NCBI RefSeq assembly: GCF_000003815.2
Contig: NC_049996.1
Span: 912,560-937,989, forward strand
DNA length: 25,430 nt
Reading direction: 5' to 3'
Source: Branchiostoma floridae
Taxonomy: Eukaryota; Chordata; Leptocardii; Amphioxiformes; Branchiostomatidae
The position numbers and the translations under genes were made by a program. The notes under the pieces are model-generated. The model searched no databases. It worked only from the letters and a program-made list of their open reading frames with translations, and was not told the DNA's origin. Positions 1-10,340 of the stretch are shown here, in pieces (the first letter of the stretch is position 1; each line of letters opens with the position of its first letter).

Positions 1-480
1 CCGTATCCGTATCAACCAGAACCAGATCCATATGAACCAGAACCCGATCCGTATCCGTACCAACCAGAACCAGATCCATATGAACCGGAACCCGATCCGT
101 ATCCGTACCAACCAGAACCAGATCCATATGAACCGGAACCCGATCCGTATCCGTATCAACCAGAACCAGATCCATATGTACCGGAACCCGATCCGTATCC
201 GTATCAACCGGAACCAGACCCGTATGAACCGGAACCAGACCCTTATCCATATCAACCGGAACCAGACCCGTATGAACCGGAACCAGACCCTTATCCATAT
301 CAACCGGAACCAGATCCGTATCCGTATCAACCAGAACCCGATCCGTACCCATATGAACCGGAACCCGATCCATATGTACCGGAACCCGATCCATATGTAC
401 CGGAACCCGACCCGTATCCGTATCAACCGGAACCCGATCCGTACCCGTATCAACCGGAGGAACCGGAACAGCCGGACCCG
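1..480 (+). repeat. 48-bp coding tandem repeat with 21-24 bp sub-units
   Basis: The sequence is a tandem array whose 48-bp unit encodes PYPYQPEPDPYEPEPD. Later units lose parts and become runs of PEPDPY followed by E, V or P. Differences between units are mostly at third codon positions (CCG/CCA/CCC, TAT/TAC, GAT/GAC), so the peptide is kept while the DNA drifts. The array runs off the left edge, so copy number is unknown. Confidence 0.9.
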
Positions 481-1380
481 TATGACCCGTATGCGGAACG
501 AGATCGCTTTTCGAACGAGCCGGAGCCAAAAGAACCGGATCCGGACCCGCAGCCAGCGGCACCGGAGACTCCTGTGGCGCCGAAGGAAACACCGAAGGCG
601 GAAACACCTGACGACGAAAATGAGACCGTGCCAGAATCACCAGGTACGGTTTTCTTCTTAAACTTGGATGTACAGAACAAGACCTGTTTGTCTAAGAACG
701 AGAACTGGCCTTAACATCAGTCTTAGACGTTGTTTTCGTCAGCGTACAATATAATTTTTAGCTGTAGANNNNNNNNNNNNNNNNNNNNNNNNNNNNNNNN
801 NNNNNNNNNNNNNNNNNNNNNNNNNNNNNNNNNNNNNNNNNNNNNNNNNNNNNNNNNNNNNNNNNNNNAATCTGTCTGAATTATCCTTTACCACAAAAAA
901 AAATATATGTAAAAACAACAACATCTGATAACAACGCATTCCAAATAGCAGCCCAATATGCCAGCTGTCCAAAAAGTCCAATTCAAGCGTTTTCTATACG
1001 GCAGAAAAGACCGGTGAGGACCGTAGTTTCAAAACAGTGCCGCCATTTTGAATCAGACGACGTCAGGCCACTTCAAACAGGGGGTCCTCACAGGCCACAT
1101 AAAATTGGTCGAAATCTTGTCATAATTGATAACCAAGATCTTGATAACTAAAGTGGATCGGTGTGCATGCCTACATTAGTGACCTTTGCCCTTTTATTTC
1201 CTCTACATAGGTCAGCCAGAGGCGCCCAATGGCAACGGCCCCATGGCCAAGGTTGACCCCTACGTCTGGGAAGACAGGCCGTTCTACAACCCCTTCCACC
1301 CCCTCAACTACTGGATCATGAATAAGGACAAATCATGGGTCCAAAACCCCTTCTACGACCCTAATTACCAATTCAAGTAA
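1..1380 (+). CDS. Gene 1: acidic Pro/Tyr/Glu-rich repeat protein, 5' partial
   Basis: Two exons are visible, 1-643 and 1211-1380; the gene starts left of the window. The frame beginning at base 1 is open without any Met and encodes about 9 units of a 16-residue repeat, PYPYQPEPDPYEPEPD and variants, then a degenerate acidic tail ending near 643. The donor at 644 (GTACGG) leaves phase 1 and the acceptor ending at 1210 restores a Gly codon. The last exon gives 56 residues ending in NPFYDPNYQFK and a TAA. The frame choice rests on gene 2, which has the same acidic P/Y/E composition, the same phase-1 junctions and a related C-terminus; the Asn/Arg-rich frame that has Met codons is a shadow. An exon matching gene 2 exon 3 may be hidden in the assembly gap. 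By analogy with gene 2 the product is probably secreted. Function unknown; repetitive, disordered and acidic, as in some extracellular-matrix or mucus proteins (inference only). Confidence 0.7.
769..868. other. Assembly gap (100 N)
   Basis: Exactly 100 N, the usual placeholder for a gap of unknown size. It lies in the last intron of gene 1. The rest of 644-1210 shows no recognised feature. Confidence 0.98.
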
Positions 1381-1912
1381 CCTGCAGTAAGATGTGTACA
1401 TTTCAGTGCCGTACATGTGCATTCAAGCTGGCATACATGTACGTAAATTGGATACTAGGCCGGGCTTATATAGTTTATTTAAAAGCGTATTTACTTTGTT
1501 TCTATGCTACTTTTCCCTTGTGTAAAGTCTAACACTATAGCAAAGTTAAGGATGTTTTAATTCTTTTTGCTAGGGCAGGCAAAGCAAAACGAATAGGCAG
1601 GAACCTTAAGCTTTCTAGCATATATTTCAGACACCTCATGCATCTAAGAAACTACAATATGAGTTTCATACGAATATTATTCTTGACTTTCTTTTAGAGC
1701 TGTAGAGACTTTGCCTCACTTTCCTTTTTATATTTCAATTTTTTTTTTTTACAATTATACATTCCAATGCTATCATTTCCAAAATGTAGATAATGTTTCA
1801 TTCATATCGCCTTTCTGTTTTCCTGACATATTTCATAATTGCGGAGATAACTAGCGACTCTTCGTAAAGCAGGGAGAGGGAGAGGGAAACTTGTCAGATT
1901 TTACAACTTAAG
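1381..1912. other. 3' flank of gene 1, no feature recognised
   Basis: AT-rich sequence with a poly-T run at about 1739-1751. No clear AATAAA for gene 1 was seen, and no ORF or RNA gene. Confidence 0.5.
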
Positions 1913-2715
1913 CTCCAAGCAGATGTTAGGTAGCTGTTTTAGTTGAGCTCTGATAGTCTCTAGTACCCGGATAACACAGCAAATCAGAAACCATGACGAT
2001 TCTCTACCCAATATCTGCTTGGAGATTAACCATAACTGCTGTTCATCATAAGAAGGAGTCAAAGGTCACAACCTAAGCTCCAAGAAGACGTTGGGTAGAC
2101 ACTCCCCATGTTTGATTGAGCTCTAAGGTATAGATACTGTAAGAGAAACCCAGCCAAACAGAAACTATGGCGATACGCTATCCAACATCTGCTTGGAGCT
2201 TAGGTTGTAACCTCTGACTCCTTCTTATGAACAGCAGTAATGGTTCATCTCCAAGCAGATGTTGGGTAGACAATCTCCATGTTTTAGTTGAGCTCTAGAT
2301 ACGGTTAGAGAAATCCAGCCAGTCAGAAACCATATGGCGATTCTCTACCCAACATCTGCTTGGAGATGAATGCTTACTGCTGTTCATAAGAGAATGAGTC
2401 AGAGATTACAACCTAAGCTCCAAGCAGATGTTGGGTAGACAATCTCCATGTCTTTTTTATAGTTGAGCTCTGGGTTACTATATACTGCTGGGAAACCCGA
2501 GCCAGTCAGAAGCCATGACGATTCTCTACCCAACATCTGCTTGGAGATGAGTAATTACTGCTGTTCATAAGAAAGAGTCAGAGGTTACTAAGCTCCGAGC
2601 AGATGTTGGGTAGACAATCTCCATGTTTTAGTTGAACTCTGATGTACTAGATACAGTTAGAGAAGTCCGGACAGTCAGAAACCATGACGATTCTCTACCC
2701 AACATCTGCTTGGAG
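1913..2715. repeat. Array of five inverted-repeat units, ~170 bp each
   Basis: Five units start at 1913, 2078, 2249, 2418 and 2593. Each begins with an arm like CTCCAAGCAGATGTTGGGTA and closes with its reverse complement, ending at about 2024, 2198, 2365, 2546 and 2715. The interiors (about 70-85 bp) share a GTTGAGCTCT word and a CAGTCAGAAACCATGACGAT word. The spacers between units are also related; the second spacer (about 2199-2248) is the reverse complement of the others. No ORF is present. Confidence 0.88.
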
Positions 2716-2929
2716 ATGAGTAAATCTACTGTTCATAAGAAGGAGTCTGTATACAGGAGACCCTGTAGCTTTTCCACCCCTGTACAGCTGTGTTGGATTA
2801 AAATCTTCCTCACACACACAGCCGTTTGTCTGTTATATATAGATCCTAGACACAGGCGGCTCATGAGTCATGGTCCTTGAGTGGCCTTGGCCCTCCTCCT
2901 CACAAACTAGAGACGTACAGCTAGTATAT

Positions 2930-3550
2930 CACCGTCTGTTTGCGACAGTTTGCGAAAGATAGTCGCTAACAGGCGCTAGTACGTCGCGTATTTGTCTCCA
3001 ACATTCGCAAAGTGGTCGCTTGAAATATATGACATTTTTTTAAATAGAAAAAAAAACGCAATTTGTATACTGTTATTAACAAGCGCGAACTAGCCGCGAA
3101 CTAGACGCAAACTAGTCGCCAATACAGGCGCAATTATTGCAAATCTATCTCTGTATGATGTATCTTAATCATTATGTAAAGACGCCTGATTATCTAACCT
3201 TCATATCTTAATCACTGAAACAAAGGCAAAACTGCGTCAAAAACGAATCCTTAGTTCCTAACCCAATTTTAGTAGATACAACTTTATTTGAAATCGCAGT
3301 GTTGGCACTGAATTGAAAATCAAATCGTACAATGACTGAAAGATTCATCAAAGAGAGTTTGCAGTTATCGGGCATAGTTCGCTTCTAAATTTAGTTTGCG
3401 CGCATTCAAGATATTTTGTCAATTGCGGTTTCTTTATCTTTTCAAAACAGTCGCCATTTCAGGCGACCAACTTGCGCCTGTTTGCGGCGTATTTGCGACT
3501 GTTAGCGACCGTGTTTCCTAAAAAGTCGCCAATAGGCACAGCCCAGTGAG
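2930..3550. mobile_element. MITE-like element with long degenerate terminal inverted repeats
   Basis: The left part (about 2935-3030) and the reverse complement of the right part (about 3440-3550) share words such as GTCGCTAACAG and GGTCGC-TGAAAT, rich in TTTGCGNC motifs. The interior is AT-rich and non-coding, with more GCGAACTAG-type repeats near 3080-3125. Boundaries are approximate and no target-site duplication was established. Confidence 0.6.
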
Positions 3551-4557
3551 ATACCCGCTTCTGGTCCATGTATGTTTGCGTGAGTTGTGTAGAAATCTGG
3601 GTAATCTTGTTAACACAAAATTGGATTTGTGTAGCCCTGGGTTCAGATCCTATACCGTATCATTACCATCTCACACGGGTACTGTTTAACACTACCTCTG
3701 TGTGTGTGTACCTGCGAACGGACCAAAGTCTCTTATTAAGGACACTGGACATTTCGTTAACACCACAAACTCCGAAGGTCAGAACAACAGTCGGGCACCG
3801 GACAATACCTGTACGGTCCCACGTGATTCCCGTGTCACGGCCACATCAGGAGACCGCTAAATTACGATCCAAAGGGCGCTGGGGACAAAAGTCTTCTGAA
3901 GCGGCTTCACCTCAACTCGGCAGGTATGTTCGTCCTTTTACCGTACTAATTTTTAAGATAAAGACTTTTACAAGGTAAGGTTTTAGGTTTAGGAGTTGTA
4001 ATAGCTTACCTTGCATTTGATGCATGCTTGGTTATGCTTAGGTCACATTTTGAAACCGGGGCCCGGTCTGGCTGTTTTTGGCAACGAAAACGTCGATAGC
4101 TATAGTCAGAAGAGGTAAGATCTTAAAGTTTCGATCTTAGATCTATCACTCTGTTATACGTTTATCATTGGTGTCAACAGTTTAGATTTAGTGTTACACT
4201 TGCTTTTCTAGAATTACCGATAAAATGCCAATACATCAATTGAATAAAAAGTTGCCCATTGACAATGATCTAATACATATAGCATTCTAATATTGTGTTT
4301 TAGGGAGGGGGGATTTTAGTTCTAGACATCCCTAGTAGATTTGAAGGGGACCTGGTCTTACACTCGCGTCTGCCCTTGCGTGTTGAACGAGCGAATAATC
4401 AACTACAGACCTTCAGTGTTATGAGAGACTTAGTCTCAAAGTACAGCCCTCTAAAAGGCTCGTTACAGAGTGAACAAGTGGTATATAGGTCTACAACCTC
4501 AGTATATGAGTGGCTCAAAACGACTATGTCGAAAGAGGAGTCAGTCTGAGTTTGGGG
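3551..4557. other. Intergenic, no feature recognised
   Basis: Single-copy-looking sequence. A 136-codon ORF at 3568-3978 has no recognisable motif, no paralogue in the window and no splice-site support, so it is not called. Confidence 0.4.
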
Positions 4558-4742
4558 TAGCCTGGATGCCAGACTGTTTGCAGGGCTTACACAGGTCAGC
4601 TCCTCGGCTCCAGGGCCAACATATCATGTTCCCAAGAACATTTTACCACATGCCCCTCTGAGTTAACCCTGATAAACATATTGGCCCTGGAGCCGAGGAG
4701 CTGGCTTGTGTAGGCTATAGAAACAATCTGGCATCCAGGCTA
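4558..4742. mobile_element. Hairpin MITE, ~185 bp
   Basis: The sequence starts TAGCCTGGATGCCAGA and ends with its reverse complement, TCTGGCATCCAGGCTA (one mismatch). The arms continue inward for about 65 bp and share GCTCCTCGGCTCCAGGGCCA. The unpaired centre is about 40-50 bp. A terminal TA at each end would fit a TA target site. No coding capacity. Confidence 0.85.
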
Positions 4743-5539
4743 ACTTTGAGGAGTTCCACCTCGTTCGTGTCACTCAGTTTTGTATCTACAGAATGACCCC
4801 GACCCAAGGCTGTAGTTCTAGACTAGCGGTCTGATAGGTCGGTGCGGTGCAGGGTAGCTATTTGTTGAAGGTTTGAAGAATGAGTCTGATATTTTGTCTC
4901 ACCGGGAGGCACAGACCGCAAGTCTGTCAGGGGAGCGAGCAGGAATGTCGAACATGAAGTAGGGAAATGTTGGATAGTTCTGCCCCTAGCCGATCAGGAC
5001 GATTCGACACAAAGCCATTGTTTTGCCTTGGTTGATGAAGAGGAAACTTACCTCTAACCTAACTTTAGTTAAGACTCAACTCTAACCCTCACCTCGGCTA
5101 GGGGATGAACGGTGTAGGTGCCGGAAGGAACCGGGGGGAAGGGTGTTATTGAACAGGAAGGTCAGCTATGAATTGATTATCACATAAATTTTGGCGCAAA
5201 ATGCCTTTATTTTCTGGACACATCATTCCTTCCTTTCTTCATTCAGTCGTTCGTTTATTCCTTATTCTTCATTCCTTTATTCCTTCCTTCATCCGTTCGT
5301 TCGTTCGTTCGTTTTTTCCTTCCTTCATGTGTTCATACGGGATGGATAAGATACATGCACATTCACATAGCCTGGCCAATCTCTGGACTATGTAACCATG
5401 GTCGTTAGTCGGATATTTGTAGGATTGAAAACAATCCTAATTTATAAGATATCTCTTCTCTATGCACTTATCATGAATCGTTTACTTTACTTTTAGCAGA
5501 TTTTTCCTGACACGTGACAAGCCTAACGTTATCAGCACG
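4743..5539. other. Upstream region of gene 2
   Basis: It contains a short inverted repeat (CCCCTAGCCGA near 4983 and TCGGCTAGGGG near 5095), a degenerate TTCC/TTCG microsatellite (about 5225-5330) and an E-box CACGTG at 5511-5516. A pyrimidine-rich stretch ending in AG at 5499 could be the acceptor of a 5'-UTR intron, since no TATA box lies close to the gene 2 ATG. Confidence 0.45.
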
Positions 5540-8154
5540 ATGCTGAAGATACTGGTTCTGCTGTGTGTGATCGGGATGGTCCTGGCAGGTATGGACATCG
5601 TTACAGTCTATATCCTGGTGTAATGTAATGAAATGGCATGGGGTATACACAATTGTGTAGGGAGACCGTGTAATTTATCCTGAACTTAAAAATCAAAACA
5701 AACAAAATTGCCCAGTGAGCATCACGATAACAATCATGAAATCATTGTTGTCGTTGTCATCACCCTTTTCATCATCACCATCAGCAACGTCATCATCATC
5801 ATTTACCATCACATTCATCATCATCACCATCAGCATCGTCATCATCTTCACCGCCACCATCTTCATCATCATTACCATCATCATCATCATCGTTATCATC
5901 ATCATCATTATCTTCTCCCGTTCTCCGTCATCATCATTATCATCGTTATCATCTTGCCCAAAGGCAACAATGGGGAACATCATGTGGCTACTCAAGTCTA
6001 AATGTTGACGCTAAATTCTAAAAAAAGTTACATAGGTGTTCAGAAAAGCATTCAAAACACAACTTATGTCTCTTTCTCATCTGTAGGACCGATCCCGGAG
6101 GCTCGTGATGACACTGGAAGCGGTGTTGAGACTCCGGAAACGGTAGATCCGGACGAGGAAAAACCGGAAGATGACGGATATGACGTCAGTCAGCCTGAGG
6201 CAAAATCGGAGACGGACTCATTCGAAGACCCCTGGACATTCGACTGGGACTTGCCGGGATGGGAGGAGGACGTCTACGATCCGGAACAACCGGAATCTGA
6301 GAAACCGAAACCCTACTATCCGGAAGAGGAGGAACCGGAAGACACAGATCCGTACTATCCGGAACAGGCCGAAGTTGAGGAACAAGACCCCTACTATCCG
6401 GATCCGGAAGAGTCTATCCGCGAGGATCCCGGATTCTATTATCCGGAACAGCCTGACCAAGAGGAGCCGGAACCGGAGTTTCCGGAACGAGAAGGTATGT
6501 AGGATGACGGATTATTTTCTGAATGATTGTCAGTGATTTCAGGCACATACAGTGGCCTCAGCAATCTTGTGCCCGGCATATAGGCCCACCAACAAAGCTG
6601 ATATAGGAGATTTCTATAATCTGCACATTAACTCCTCAATGAACGGGATAGAAACCTCACCTGCCCATTTCATATTACGTGTATTATGTGTATTAAGAAA
6701 ATCCTCGTTGTTTTTTTCAGAAGGACTTAAGGAGGATCATGGTGGCAACCAGGCAGTAGAACAACAACGACAACAACGACAAGAAGGTGCTCAGGCCATG
6801 CCAGGTGAGACAACAACAAGCACAAATACTTAACAGTTTTTTTAACAAGAAGTCCCAAATATGCAAATGTATGCAAATGAGTTGGACATCTGTAATTAAT
6901 AAAACGTAGTGGCAGGCACATGACTTCGTGATGTCTCAACTTGGTGATGTCTGTTACAAGGTCCTACATTGTTATTAGCATATTCATGAGATACTTCATG
7001 TGTTCCGTTTCAGCTTGACCCACAGCCCCTGTATATATAGTACTGGCCCCTGTCCAGATGAAGCAAACTTTGTGCGTACGTGGTTAAATAGGGAAACTTG
7101 ATAAACGGCATTGTCCTTATACATTTACAGGCACATGGATGGTGTTACATAGCTTATACATTCAGGCATACCAGGAAATTCTGTTTTCAAAATCTCAATG
7201 TTGAACTAGCTAAATGACGTTTCAAATTCATGAACATCTAAAAAATTGTTGATAACGCCTTTAACGTCACCAGTTTCCTTGCAGTGCGATTGGCGATTGG
7301 AGCTGGTGGGTGTTTAACGCTCTCTAGCGGAGACGGTTCATTATTGCAGGTTAATGCCCCCTCCCCCTTGCGGATGTCATAGAAACTGTAGTGTATGACG
7401 TTTTGTATTGCTCGACCTGTAGTGGAGGAAGCAGCGCAGTACAGACAGACGGAGGACATCGTAGCAGGCGGGTCTCGCCCAGGTCAGAGGTCAAAACGTC
7501 ATGCTTTAAAAGCGAAAAGCTCCTGCAACATATGCAGCTTGTCAACATGCTTTTAAATGCACTTTGAAAACTGCAATTGGCCTTTGTTTGCTATTCGTGG
7601 TAATGAGACTACATGTACATGGTAAAACCCCCTTGCAGCCTTGTTTACAAGCGCTTAAAACAATACAAAGATTATCCTTGAATAGTTTCATCATGTTGGT
7701 AAGTTATCAGATAAGATAAAGGAGTCTTTGTTCATAACCAAGCGTTTTATTCAACCGACGTTTGGAGACCGTTTCTGTCACCTTCCTCAGGCAATACTGA
7801 CATCGGCTTGAATTGGTCTTGTACAAAGAATTTTTTATGCAAAGGCAAACACAGAACGACGAATATTAACGGTAACACATGTTCTTCCCTGTCGTTATTT
7901 TCAAAAATACAGGAGTCCATCCATGGTACCAGGACCCAGCACCCAACTATCAGCAGTACAACTACGACCGTCAGATGTACCAGTACTACAACTCCCACTA
8001 CTACCCACCCGAGGGTCAGATCCACTACGGGTCCGAGGGGCAATACTACCAGAACCCATGGGCCTACAACCAGCACTACCTGTCCAACCCTGATGGGTCC
8101 TGGGTCTTCAACCCCTTCTATAACCCCGAGGGAGACTACTACAAGAAGAAGTAG
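5540..8154 (+). CDS. Gene 2: secreted acidic Pro/Tyr-rich protein
   Basis: Four exons: 5540-5588, 6087-6494, 6721-6804 and 7913-8154. All junctions are phase 1 with GT-AG sites (GTATGG, GTATGT, GTGAGA donors; TGTAG, TTCAG, TACAG acceptors), giving 783 nt or 260 residues. Exon 1 is a signal peptide, MLKILVLLCVIGMVLA. Exon 2 (about 136 residues) is very acidic, with repeated PYYPE-type motifs and almost no basic residues or Cys. Exon 3 (28 residues) is Gln-rich (QQRQQRQ). Exon 4 (about 80 residues) is rich in Tyr, Asn, Gln and Pro and ends with DGSWVFNPFYNP and a Lys tail. Gene 1 is a tandem paralogue. Secretion is well supported; function is unknown. Extracellular matrix, mucus or adhesive roles would fit the composition but are inference. 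Confidence 0.82.
5740..5955. repeat. ATC/CAT trinucleotide microsatellite in gene 2 intron 1
   Basis: About 215 bp of imperfect (ATC)n with CAGC, CGTC and TATC interruptions. It opens long His-, Ser- or Met/Asp-rich frames on both strands, all of them artefacts of the repeat. Confidence 0.9.
6805..7912. other. Gene 2 intron 3
   Basis: An 1108-bp intron with no exon recognised. A repeat fragment lies at about 7741-7800 (separate entry). The stretch 7250-7560 contains a GTG-rich segment that could be another dispersed repeat; nothing firm. Confidence 0.5.
7735..7805 (-). mobile_element. Dispersed-repeat fragment with degenerate hammerhead-like core
   Basis: On the minus strand it reads CTGAGGA, then AGGTGACAGAAACGGTCTC, then CAAACGTCGG. 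CTGANGA is the hammerhead core signature and GGTGAC/GTCTCC could form stem II with one mismatch. The GAAA box is changed to CAAA, so activity is not expected. The same kind of sequence (core followed by ACGTCGG and TGAATAAA) is typical of repeat ends in marine invertebrates, including Penelope-like elements (established knowledge; not confirmed here). Confidence 0.4.
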
Positions 8155-8911
8155 CAGCGTAGAGAAATCTGCCCCCCCCCCAAAGAAATAAGAATAATCG
8201 CATAAAAGGAGGGACATGAGAGCATGCAGATTTCGACAAATGGCAACGTTATCATTCCACCAACATCCACAATAACCTCGACAAACCTCGCTTCTATAGA
8301 AGGACCATGCAAGACGAACCTGCTCCCTAGCATGTACCACACATAGACTTCTACGACTAAAGAATTATTTTCCGCGAAACCATGTAAACTTTTGTTTACC
8401 ATCTAGACATCTAGAGTTTTCGAAAATGGCAATATTCTCAATCCATCCACCCATTCCAATAAAACTCTTTGCAAACCTAGCTTCTATAGCCGGACTATTT
8501 TCCTGTACCGCATATTTTTCGACAAGAAGCAACCGATGCTAACATAATTACGTCCCTTACCGACTAGCAGCCCTCCGAATAACAGTTCACGGACAAAAAA
8601 CATTAATTCTACAAACAGAACAAGAGGCGTACAGTGGCCGGGCTAGCCAACACGAGATCGAGAGATCCTGACGTGATAGACAGCCCAGGTGCACAGCCCT
8701 GGTGCACAGCCCAAGGTTTTCCGTAAACCTGACGCAAAAGGTGGTGGAAGGAGAGGGATGGGCTTCGACTTTCAACACTGTGCCCTAGACACGGTGGATA
8801 ACAACCCTACGTCCTCAAAAAGGCTAGGCAACTACCTATACCTTTAATACCTTATCAAACGACCCATTGGCCTTCCATAGATTCAAGTAAATGCATTGTC
8901 TTCCCATCCAG
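8155..8911. other. 3' region of gene 2 with a diverged tandem duplication
   Basis: The segment 8231-8307 is repeated in diverged form at 8418-8497, offset 187 bp; both end in AAACCT-GCTTCTATAG followed by GGAC. A C-run lies near 8171-8180. No exon or clear polyadenylation signal was found between the two terminal exons. Confidence 0.65.
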
Positions 8912-9231
8912 CCCGCCTGTCTCCTGACCCATCCGCCATTCACCCTACTGCCTACAACCCCAGCCAACATGACCAACTTGCAAATCCCTTCAACCCCAGC
9001 ACTGACGACTACCCTGACTACAACTACAGTGATGTACTTGTGTATTACACCGACCCCTCACGTCTACACCCTTACCAGAACGTACCACAACACTACAACA
9101 ACGAGGCCTACGCGCGCGCCGGGTATAGCCCGTACGACCCCCGTAACTACTGGATCCAGCATACGGACGGTTCTTATAGTGTCAACCCGTACTATCACGA
9201 CTATAGTGATGATAAACCTCCTTACTTGTAA
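8912..9231 (+). CDS. Third terminal exon of the P/Y family (alternative last exon of gene 2?)
   Basis: An acceptor TTCCCATCCAG ends at 8911. The exon opens in phase 1, the same phase gene 2 exon 3 leaves (donor at 6805), and runs 106 codons to a TAA at 9229-9231. The peptide is Tyr-, Pro-, Asn- and Asp-rich and ends in NYWIQHTDGSYSVNPYY plus a short tail, matching the gene 1 ending (NYWIMNKDKSWVQNPFY) and the gene 2 ending. No signal-peptide exon exists between 8155 and 8911. It is therefore either an alternative last exon spliced from 6804, or the remnant of a duplicated gene that lost its 5' exons. AATAAA signals follow at 9354-9363 and at 9821-9826. Confidence 0.68.
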
Positions 9232-9274
9232 AAGCCATGTGTAACGAAGTTTTCTTTATACACAACCACAACGC

Positions 9275-9425
9275 ATATGTAAGCAGCGACACCTAGTGCT
9301 GCAGTGCAGTGTGAACCAGTCAAAATCGCCCAGAGGAAGGTGACAGACGGTTAAATAAATAAATAGTGACTGGTTATACTTCGCACAGCATCTATATGTC
9401 GCTGCGGTGTTATGAATGCGGTTCC
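9275..9425. mobile_element. Short inverted-repeat element in the 3' UTR
   Basis: The left arm GCAGCGACACCTAGTGCTG...GAACCAGTCA (about 9281-9321) pairs with a right arm reading TGACTGGTTATACTTCGC...TGTCGCTGC (about 9367-9405). The centre holds GAGGAAGGTGACAGACGG, close to the repeat fragment at 7735-7805, and the overlapping AATAAA motifs. Confidence 0.6.
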
Positions 9426-9820
9426 AAACGTAACGCTTTTGTTACTTTGCAGAATGCACATGTAATGTGTTGGGAATAGAGAACTTTGTTATATAGATAT
9501 TTGCCACCCCAGAAAAAATATTCACGAATGTAAAAGTCATCTTTTTATAGACAAGATGCTTGCAGCTCGCTTTTAATACATTTTGTCAACTCATGTATTA
9601 CGCTTACCTAGGATCGTCATTACTTAGTAAGTTAGTATAGAATAGAGTTGCAAGTATTTTCATAATCTTTGCCTAAAGTAATGTGATTTTATTTTGTATT
9701 GATCTTTTAGCGGTGAACTGATACACAAAAGTCTCCCTGAGGCAGCAGAAAATGCCATGTTGTATTACCGTTTAATCCAATTCGAAGGATAGCATCCTAC
9801 ATTTGACACATTGTACAGCG

Positions 9821-9866
9821 AATAAAAGAAACAGTGGTGAGAAATGTTCATCTGATAAGTTTTATT
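9821..9866. terminator. Facing polyadenylation signals of the two convergent gene clusters
   Basis: AATAAA on the + strand at 9821-9826 would serve the P/Y gene. AATAAA on the - strand (TTTATT at 9861-9866) lies about 276 nt past the stop of gene A. Equivalent TTTATTGT words occur past B (12991-12996) and E (17146-17151), which supports the minus-strand signal. Confidence 0.55.
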
Positions 9867-9987
9867 GTAAACATGTGTCAACTAATATGGATAACAGGAG
9901 GACAACATCATGATATAATTTAGTTACTGTAAGACATCTACTATTTCAAATTATATTAGAGAAAACAGAAATTCTTTATGTGGTACA

Positions 9988-10028
9988 GCGATGTATGTGT
10001 ATGTGTGTTTGTGTGTGTACGTGAGTCT

Positions 10029-10064
<36 letters not shown>
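9988..10064. repeat. GT microsatellite in the 3' flank of gene A
   Basis: Imperfect then perfect (GT)n. It follows a conserved GTGGTACAGCGA word that also precedes the GT array downstream of gene B (13225). Confidence 0.9.
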
Positions 10065-10067
<3 letters not shown>

Positions 10068-10141
10068 GCATTACACGTACATGTACATGCACACATATTT
10101 GAACACCTATACCTGTGTTCTCTAAGTTTATCTTGTTTTTA

Positions 10142-10309
10142 TTATTCCCCAATGAACATCTCGAAGACGGACCCTTTGTTGAGAAGGCACCTGCAGCCTG
10201 TGCCGACCTTCACATGGTCTTCTCTATACATTTCGTCCTGTGCATAATTGTGAACCCGCACCTGGACGACCATGTACTGCTGCACGCATTTCCCTTCATC
10301 TGGCAAAAC

Positions 10310-10340
<31 letters not shown>

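Noticed and set aside
32-661. 209-codon Asn/Arg/Ile-rich ORF in frame 2
   Set aside because: It is a shadow of the PEPDPY frame. Only frame 1 has the acidic composition of gene 2, the phase-1 donor at 644 and a matching last exon.
1036-1066. CCGCCATTTTGAAT plus GACGTCA as another copy of the CRE/YY1 block
   Set aside because: Motif order is reversed and the flanks do not match the three copies in the cluster.
3636-3652. tRNA B-box-like GGTTCAGATCC, possible SINE
   Set aside because: No matching A box at the right distance and no tRNA fold; one degenerate box is not enough.
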